Part shown: positions 7,233 to 10,358 of the stretch, one piece after another
Numbering within the stretch: position 1 is the stretch's first letter
Layout: the number at the start of each line of letters is the position of its first letter
Assembly (NCBI GenBank): GCA_029939535.1
Contig: JAOZST010000134.1
Coordinates: 1 to 10,358, forward strand
Direction: 5' to 3'
Origin: NBML01 sp029939535
Lineage (GTDB): Bacteria; Desulfobacterota; Desulfobacteria; Desulfobacterales; Desulfobacteraceae
DNA length: 10,358 nucleotides
Made by a program: the position numbers and the translations under genes
The notes under the pieces: model-generated
Seen by the model: only the letters and a program-made list of their open reading frames with translations
Told to the model about the DNA's origin: nothing
The model's database searches: none

Positions 7233-8605
7233 GCTTTGTCCTTATAATGAGAATCCATTCCACTGGACAGGATTTGCGTCAATTCAATTTTGGCGGGACA
7301 GGCATATGAGCACAACCCGCACCTGCAGCAGTCCAGCAGCCCGTATTCCAGGGCATCTTCAATTTCATCGCTGTGAAGGGCCTTCATGATGAAATTGGGC
7401 ATCAAATCATTGGGACAGATATTTTCACAATAACTGCAATTGATACAGGCTCTGATCTCTCCATGCAGGGTTCCATCCACCTGCCCGGGGTTGGTAAAAA
7501 GACTGGACAAAAAGGTATGGGAAACACTGGGCTTGTCAATTCCCGGCCGAATAAACCCGAATAGTTCCTCATTTTCATTACCATTGATAATATTCAGGGT
7601 GTTTTCAAAAAATCCCAGATGGCTTTCTTTATTGGTAATCCTTCCGTTGAACTGTCCCGTGGTAATGAGGCTGTCCTTGGGTAAACTCCCGGCAATGGCT
7701 TTGACGGGCATGCCCTGGTGGACAAGGAAATGGGGTTTCTGGTCTCCGGGCTTTGTAACGGTAACAATTTTTTTTACGGGAAATCTGCCGGTCAATAAAA
7801 ATTTTGCCATCATGACCAGATGTTCCGCCCCAATACACCAGGAAGTATTTTCCTTTATATTTTTTTTCAAATGATAGAGAACAACTCCTGGATCCCAGGC
7901 CGGGTAAGAATCTGGAACCAGGTGACTGATAAGGGTATTAATGGTTTTCAGTCGCCCAAGACTGCCCTGCCTTGCTGTCACAATAATTCTGTTGGAAAAT
8001 TTTTTCAGTATTTCCAGGCCAAATTCAAAGGCAGGTTTTTCTTTCTCCAGCAGGAGTCCGGGGTGGGGAGAAAAAATATCATTCCCGTTCAGGGAAACAA
8101 TGATCATGGCCGGAGTGTGGCTGGAGTCCGCCGTATCCTTTGCCGGAAACTGCCGCAGGCTTTGCCAAAGTCCCCCCTGTTTAAGCCGGTCAATGAGGGC
8201 GGTTTTGGATATATTGTTCAGAGTATGTCCCCGGCCGGATTTCAAACTGGATTCTGGCCCGGATCCTGTACCGGATCCTGTAATGGGATCAAACTGGATA
8301 AATTCATCCAGTTTGTCAAGGGTGATCACTACTTCCTGTAATCGCCGGCGCTCTCCAAACAGGATTTTTTTAACCATTCCTGTGCCCGGAGAAACATATT
8401 GAATGGATTTATCCCTCTTGTCACAGAATAGGGGGGTACCCGTCCTGACCCGGTCATTTTCCTTGACCAGCAGTTTTGGCCGGATAAAGGGAATATCCAT
8501 GGCAGACACACCTATGGTATCCGGGTCTGGGAGGGTGATGAGGCTGTAATCCGGTTTTCCGGCAAGTCTGGGTGTAAATCCTTTGGAAACTTTGATTTTT
8601 TCCAT
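7229..8605 (-). CDS. nqrA: NADH:quinone reductase subunit A with two 4Fe-4S motifs
   Basis: NqrA is a peripheral cytoplasmic subunit of Nqr, homologous to RnfC. The 458 residues begin with the family N-terminal domain (KGFTPRLAGKP, 8-18) and include VSPGTGMVKKI (71-81), a barrel-sandwich-like segment, and a conserved core with TGQFNGRI (316-323). The last 75 residues form a bacterial ferredoxin domain: Cys387, Cys390, Cys393, Cys397-Pro and Cys426, Cys429, Cys432, Cys436-Pro, two complete CxxCxxCxxxCP sites. Vibrio-type NqrA, as I recall it, aligns here without gaps but has lost all but the last two cysteines. A Gly-Ser linker (110-116) comes from a 12-bp duplication. The ATG at 8605 is chosen over a TTG one codon upstream; the ribosome binding site is weak (GGA, 9 bases away). 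It is the first gene of the operon. Confidence 0.93.
   Translation of the reverse strand: MEKIKVSKGFTPRLAGKPDYSLITLPDPDTIGVSAMDIPFIRPKLLVKENDRVRTGTPLFCDKRDKSIQYVSPGTGMVKKILFGERRRLQEVVITLDKLDEFIQFDPITGSGTGSGPESSLKSGRGHTLNNISKTALIDRLKQGGLWQSLRQFPAKDTADSSHTPAMIIVSLNGNDIFSPHPGLLLEKEKPAFEFGLEILKKFSNRIIVTARQGSLGRLKTINTLISHLVPDSYPAWDPGVVLYHLKKNIKENTSWCIGAEHLVMMAKFLLTGRFPVKKIVTVTKPGDQKPHFLVHQGMPVKAIAGSLPKDSLITTGQFNGRITNKESHLGFFENTLNIINGNENEELFGFIRPGIDKPSVSHTFLSSLFTNPGQVDGTLHGEIRACINCSYCENICPNDLMPNFIMKALHSDEIEDALEYGLLDCCRCGLCSYACPAKIELTQILSSGMDSHYKDKA
8259..8282. repeat. 12-bp tandem duplication inside nqrA
   Basis: CCGGATCCTGTA occurs twice in a row (8259-8270 and 8271-8282), with a partial third trace (GGATC) following at 8286. 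On the coding strand the array is in frame and encodes the Gly-Ser-rich linker ITGSGTGSGP near residues 108-117, between the N-terminal domain and the core of NqrA. The period is a multiple of three, so reading is preserved. Confidence 0.8.
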
Positions 8606-8629
8606 CAACTAAATTCCATTATGTACATT

Positions 8630-8657
8630 AGTATAGTAAATTGAATCAGGCAGTTAA
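8630..8657 (-). promoter_or_regulatory. Candidate sigma-70 promoter for the nqr-pyr operon
   Basis: Reading leftwards, TTAACT (8657-8652, four of six matches to TTGACA) is followed after 16 bases by TATACT (8635-8630, five of six matches to TATAAT). Transcription would begin near 8623 and leave a leader of only about 20 bases before the nqrA ATG at 8605, consistent with the weak ribosome binding site being close to the transcript end. It is the best-placed pair I found; in AT-rich DNA such matches also arise by chance. Confidence 0.35.
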
Positions 8658-8814
8658 TTTTTCGAATCATTTATTTTAAAATAAAAGGCAACATATCTTA
8701 TCAAATCCTTATTTAATATCAACCCAAACATTGGAAAGTCAGCAATTCCCTGGGATAAAATACCCGGTGACAAAATAATTGCAAGACAGTCCTTGAAAAA
8801 TTGGTTTTCAAAAT

Positions 8815-8844
8815 TTGACTAGGATGTATAATCAAATATATTAT
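8815..8844 (+). promoter_or_regulatory. Candidate sigma-70 promoter for the rightward gene
   Basis: TTGACT (8815-8820, five of six) is followed by TATATT (8837-8842, 16-base spacer) or TATTAT (8839-8844, 18-base spacer), each five of six. If used, the transcript would start near 8851 and the inverted-repeat cluster at 8874-8946 would form part of the 5' untranslated leader of the DUF2064 gene. The assignment is from consensus matching only. Confidence 0.35.
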
Positions 8845-8873
8845 CCACCAATATTTTGATGGTATAGGGATTT

Positions 8874-8946
8874 GCATTTAGCCCTTAGCCATTAGGCTTT
8901 AGCTAAATGCCAACAGCTAATGGCTAACAGCTCGCGCGATAGCGCG
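8874..8946. repeat. Interlocked inverted-repeat cluster, possible palindromic element
   Basis: Three inverted repeats are packed into about 73 bases. Pair A: GCATTTAGC (8874-8882) with GCTAAATGC (8902-8910), 9 bp perfect. Pair B: TTAGCCATTAG (8885-8895) with CTAATGGCTAA (8917-8927), 11 bp perfect. Pair C: CGCGC (8933-8937) with GCGCG (8942-8946) around a GATA loop. The arms of A and B alternate (A1, B1, A2, B2), so in RNA they could only form together as a pseudoknot, or else as mutually exclusive hairpins. The GCTAA/TTAGC words recur through the cluster. It may be a dispersed palindromic repeat of the REP or small MITE kind, or a structured mRNA leader. Confidence 0.6.
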
Positions 8947-8981
8947 CTAGATTCACTATCCAAAAGGGATTGAATATCAAA

Positions 8982-9059
8982 ATGAGCAATGCCCTTACTA
9001 AAAATAAAATTATAAATTTGCTTAAGGCTGAAAAAACGGCCCAAATAAACAAGTGGTAA
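8982..9059 (+). CDS. Short leader frame or detached N-terminus of the DUF2064 gene
   Basis: An ATG at 8982 opens a 25-codon frame whose stop TAA (9057-9059) overlaps the GTG start of the next gene within GTGGTAA. The product is lysine- and asparagine-rich with no recognised domain. The ribosome binding site is poor: AGGGA, 12 bases upstream. The frame contains GAAAAAACGGCC; one additional A in that A6 run (9031-9036), or a -1 ribosomal slip there, would carry the reading into the downstream frame and give ...KAEKNGPNKQVVIIF, a plausible lead into the DUF2064 domain. It may therefore be the true N-terminus of that protein rather than an independent peptide. A translationally coupled leader peptide is the alternative. 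Confidence 0.35.
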   Translation: MSNALTKNKIINLLKAEKTAQINKW

Positions 9060-9670
9060 TTATTTTTCTCAGGGTACCTGAAAAAGGAAGGGTAAAGACC
9101 CGCCTTGCCGGGGATATTGGTGAGGCAGAAGCCCTGACCCTTTACAAGGATTTTGTCGGGGTTACCCTTGGTGCTGTCAAAGATTCCGGAATGGATTATC
9201 GGATATGTTTTTATCCCGAAGATAAAATAAGTCTTTTATCCAACTGGTTGGGAAAGGATCATCTCTATATGCCCCAGACAGGGGAAGACCTGGGGCAGCG
9301 CATGGAAAATGCCCTGTCAACCGTGTTTGATCAGGGAGCGGAAAAGGCAGTGCTGGTGGGTACTGATATTCCGGATATCATGGCCGGACATTTCCTAAGG
9401 GCCTTTGAACTGTTAAACACCAGGGATGTGGTCCTGGAGCCCAGTCTGGACGGTGGATACTGGCTCATCGGGTTTAGAAAGGAAGGGTTTTATTCCGATC
9501 TGTTTCACCAGATGAGCTGGGGCAGGGACACGGTATTTAAAGAGACCAGTGATAAATGCAGGTCAGCAGGCCTGTCCCTGGGGATTTTACCGGCATTGCA
9601 GGATATTGATACTCTGGCAGATCTTCTTGAGTTTCAAAAGAAAAATATTCCCTCCCCAATATCTGGATAA
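9053..9670 (+). CDS. TIGR04282/DUF2064 family glycosyltransferase-like protein
   Basis: The product resembles the nucleotide-sugar-transferase-like family TIGR04282 (DUF2064), a GT-A fold whose substrate is mostly unknown. In its 205 residues I see the N-terminal nucleotide-binding strand and loop VIIFLRVPEKGRVKTRLA (2-19), TGEDLGQRM (76-84), the metal-site-like VGTDIP (102-107), LEPSLDGGYWLIGF (128-141) and a C-terminal LPALQDIDTLADL (179-191). All are in family order and length is near normal. The only start in this frame is GTG at 9053, without a Shine-Dalgarno sequence and directly at the first beta strand, so the N-terminus looks a few residues too short; see the overlapping leader frame. 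It is alone on its strand, divergent from nqrA and convergent with the toxin gene 16 bases beyond its end. No terminator is evident in that gap. Confidence 0.85.
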   Translation: MVIIFLRVPEKGRVKTRLAGDIGEAEALTLYKDFVGVTLGAVKDSGMDYRICFYPEDKISLLSNWLGKDHLYMPQTGEDLGQRMENALSTVFDQGAEKAVLVGTDIPDIMAGHFLRAFELLNTRDVVLEPSLDGGYWLIGFRKEGFYSDLFHQMSWGRDTVFKETSDKCRSAGLSLGILPALQDIDTLADLLEFQKKNIPSPISG

Positions 9671-9686
9671 ATGCCCTGTATTGTAG

Positions 9687-10181
9687 TTATTTGTAGTGAG
9701 TCAGTGTCTTTATCGGAAGGAATAATATCAAAGGTTTTCCATTTAGGGAGATAAATCCAAACTGTTCATAGTATTCTTTGGCATGGTTATCTTTTGCATC
9801 AACAAAGAGCCCAATTATGCCAACGTTTTCTGAAATAAGAATGACTTTTTCAACGGCACTCCCTATCAAATAATTTCCATAACCTTTGTGCTGGTATTTT
9901 TTTGATACAGCGAGTCTCGCCAGTTTTAAAGCAGGAACTTGATCTGAATATTTTTTAGCGATAATAGGCGGCAAATAATCCGTTTCAACTTCACAAATCG
10001 ACAGGGTGTAAAATCCAAGGATCTCTTTCGAGTTTTCATCATTAATCAGCACAAAGGTGCGGGACATACCTTTAGTAATGTGCTGCCTGGCAGTCTTTTG
10101 CAGAAATATATTTAATTGGGTGTTTCCACAGTCGAACCGCTTTCTGTCATGGGATTTAGCCAAAAGCTCGATCTTTATCAT
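9687..10181 (-). CDS. GNAT acetyltransferase toxin, TacT type
   Basis: A 164-residue GNAT-fold protein of the class paired with DUF1778 antitoxins (TacT, AtaT, KacT). Known members acetylate the amino group of charged tRNAs and block translation. Visible here are the N-terminal RKRFDCGNTQLNIFL (13-27), typical of this toxin subgroup, LARLAVSKKYQHKGYGNYLI (87-106) with the acetyl-CoA loop QHKGYG (97-102), and LFVDAKDNHAKEYYEQFGF (125-143), where Tyr138 matches the catalytic tyrosine position. All key sites look intact. The ATG at 10181 overlaps the antitoxin stop codon as ATGA, the usual coupling in these modules. Base composition is more AT-rich than in the nqr and pyr genes, which suits an acquired module. 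The tRNA specificity cannot be read from the sequence. Confidence 0.88.
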   Translation of the reverse strand: MIKIELLAKSHDRKRFDCGNTQLNIFLQKTARQHITKGMSRTFVLINDENSKEILGFYTLSICEVETDYLPPIIAKKYSDQVPALKLARLAVSKKYQHKGYGNYLIGSAVEKVILISENVGIIGLFVDAKDNHAKEYYEQFGFISLNGKPLILFLPIKTLTHYK

Positions 10182-10358
10182 TTCAAATCCTGCTTATATA
10201 GTTTCAGTGCCTGAGCCAGTTTGGGATTCGCCTTTGGAGGGTTTTCAATCAATTCAAACAAATGTCCAGCAGATTGTTTATTTAACCTAATTTTATTTTC
10301 ATTTTCAATAATGGCCTGGGCTTTTTCAAGCGCTGCGTGTACTATAAATTGATTTAAT
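10178..10358 (-). CDS. DUF1778 antitoxin, TacA type (partial, C-terminal part)
   Basis: An open frame runs leftwards from the window end to a TGA at 10180-10178 and gives 59 residues. It reads LNQFIVHAALEKAQAIIENE at the start and has GHLFELIENPPKANPKL further on. This is the helix-plus-C-terminal-tail pattern of DUF1778 antitoxins: an FI..AALE.A..I helix, then a (D/A)..F...LENPP.PNP.L segment that wraps and neutralises the GNAT toxin. The N-terminal ribbon-helix-helix DNA-binding part lies outside the window. Its stop overlaps the toxin ATG by four bases. Full proteins of the family are about 90 residues, so roughly a third is missing. The pair is normally autoregulated from a promoter upstream of the antitoxin, not visible here. 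Confidence 0.85.
   Translation of the reverse strand, partial: LNQFIVHAALEKAQAIIENENKIRLNKQSAGHLFELIENPPKANPKLAQALKLYKQDLK

Larger units (their letters stand above)
8606..9052. other. AT-rich divergent intergenic region
   Basis: This 447-base stretch separates the leftward nqr-pyr operon from the rightward DUF2064 gene. It is clearly richer in A and T than the flanking genes, and no long reading frame of convincing character crosses it. It contains candidate promoters in both directions, a small hairpin at 8793-8811 (TTGAAAA, five-base loop, TTTTCAA), a cluster of interlocked inverted repeats at 8874-8946 and a 25-codon leader frame at 8982-9059. I saw no tRNA, CRISPR array, or riboswitch of a kind I recognise. 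Confidence 0.7.

Noticed and set aside
2657..8605. Whether the six-gene complex is Rnf rather than Nqr, given the RnfC-like ferredoxin motifs in the first gene.
   Set aside because: The order is A-B-C-D-E-F, the last gene is a true NqrF with a 2Fe-2S domain plus FAD/NADH domain, no RnfB-type polyferredoxin is present, and NqrB/NqrE signatures match Nqr.
8793..8811. Hairpin TTGAAAA-ATTGG-TTTTCAA considered as a terminator or operator.
   Set aside because: The stem is only 7 bp and AT-rich, and it sits between divergent genes where no terminator is needed. Without conservation data an operator call is unsupported.
8606..9052. Looked for a tRNA, CRISPR array or insertion-sequence ends in the intergenic region.
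   Set aside because: No cloverleaf, no regularly spaced repeats and no transposase fragment or matching terminal inverted repeats with target duplication were seen.

Overview
The window reads as a piece of chromosome from an anaerobic, quinone-using bacterium, most likely a Desulfobacterota (Desulfobacteraceae-like) sulfate reducer. That assignment is inference: it rests on protein character, a complete sodium-pumping NADH:quinone oxidoreductase (Nqr), a class 1B (NAD-linked, PyrD+PyrK) dihydroorotate dehydrogenase and moderate base composition. No rRNA or other taxonomic marker is present.

Positions 52-8605, minus strand: nine co-directional, tightly packed genes run nqrA, nqrB, nqrC, nqrD, nqrE, nqrF, pyrD, pyrK, pyrE. 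ATGA or short overlaps join nqrA/nqrB, nqrB/nqrC and pyrD/pyrK, and no convincing terminator lies inside, so they probably form one operon read from a promoter just right of nqrA. All six Nqr subunits show their expected cofactor residues: covalent-FMN threonines in NqrB and NqrC, paired membrane cysteines in NqrD and NqrE, and 2Fe-2S plus FAD/NADH motifs in NqrF. NqrA departs from the familiar Vibrio type by carrying two complete 4Fe-4S motifs at its C-terminus, as in RnfC. The pyr genes convert dihydroorotate to orotate to OMP. PyrK should pass electrons to NAD+, and that NADH is the substrate of Nqr, which gives a possible metabolic reason for the linkage.

Positions 8606-9052 are an AT-rich divergent intergenic region with candidate promoters in both directions. 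It also holds a compact cluster of interlocked inverted repeats (8874-8946) and a short leader reading frame (8982-9059).

Positions 9053-9670, plus strand: a TIGR04282/DUF2064 glycosyltransferase-like protein whose only usable start is a GTG without a ribosome binding site. A one-base change in an A6 run would join it to the upstream ATG frame, so its N-terminus is either frameshifted or coupled to a leader peptide.

Positions 9687-10358, minus strand: a TacA/TacT-type toxin-antitoxin pair, namely a GNAT acetyltransferase toxin and the C-terminal part of a DUF1778 antitoxin that is cut off by the window end. This is the mobile or accessory part of the window.

Two short tandem repeats lie in gaps of the operon: a degenerate 18-bp repeat between nqrE and nqrD, and a 15-bp repeat just past pyrE at the left edge.
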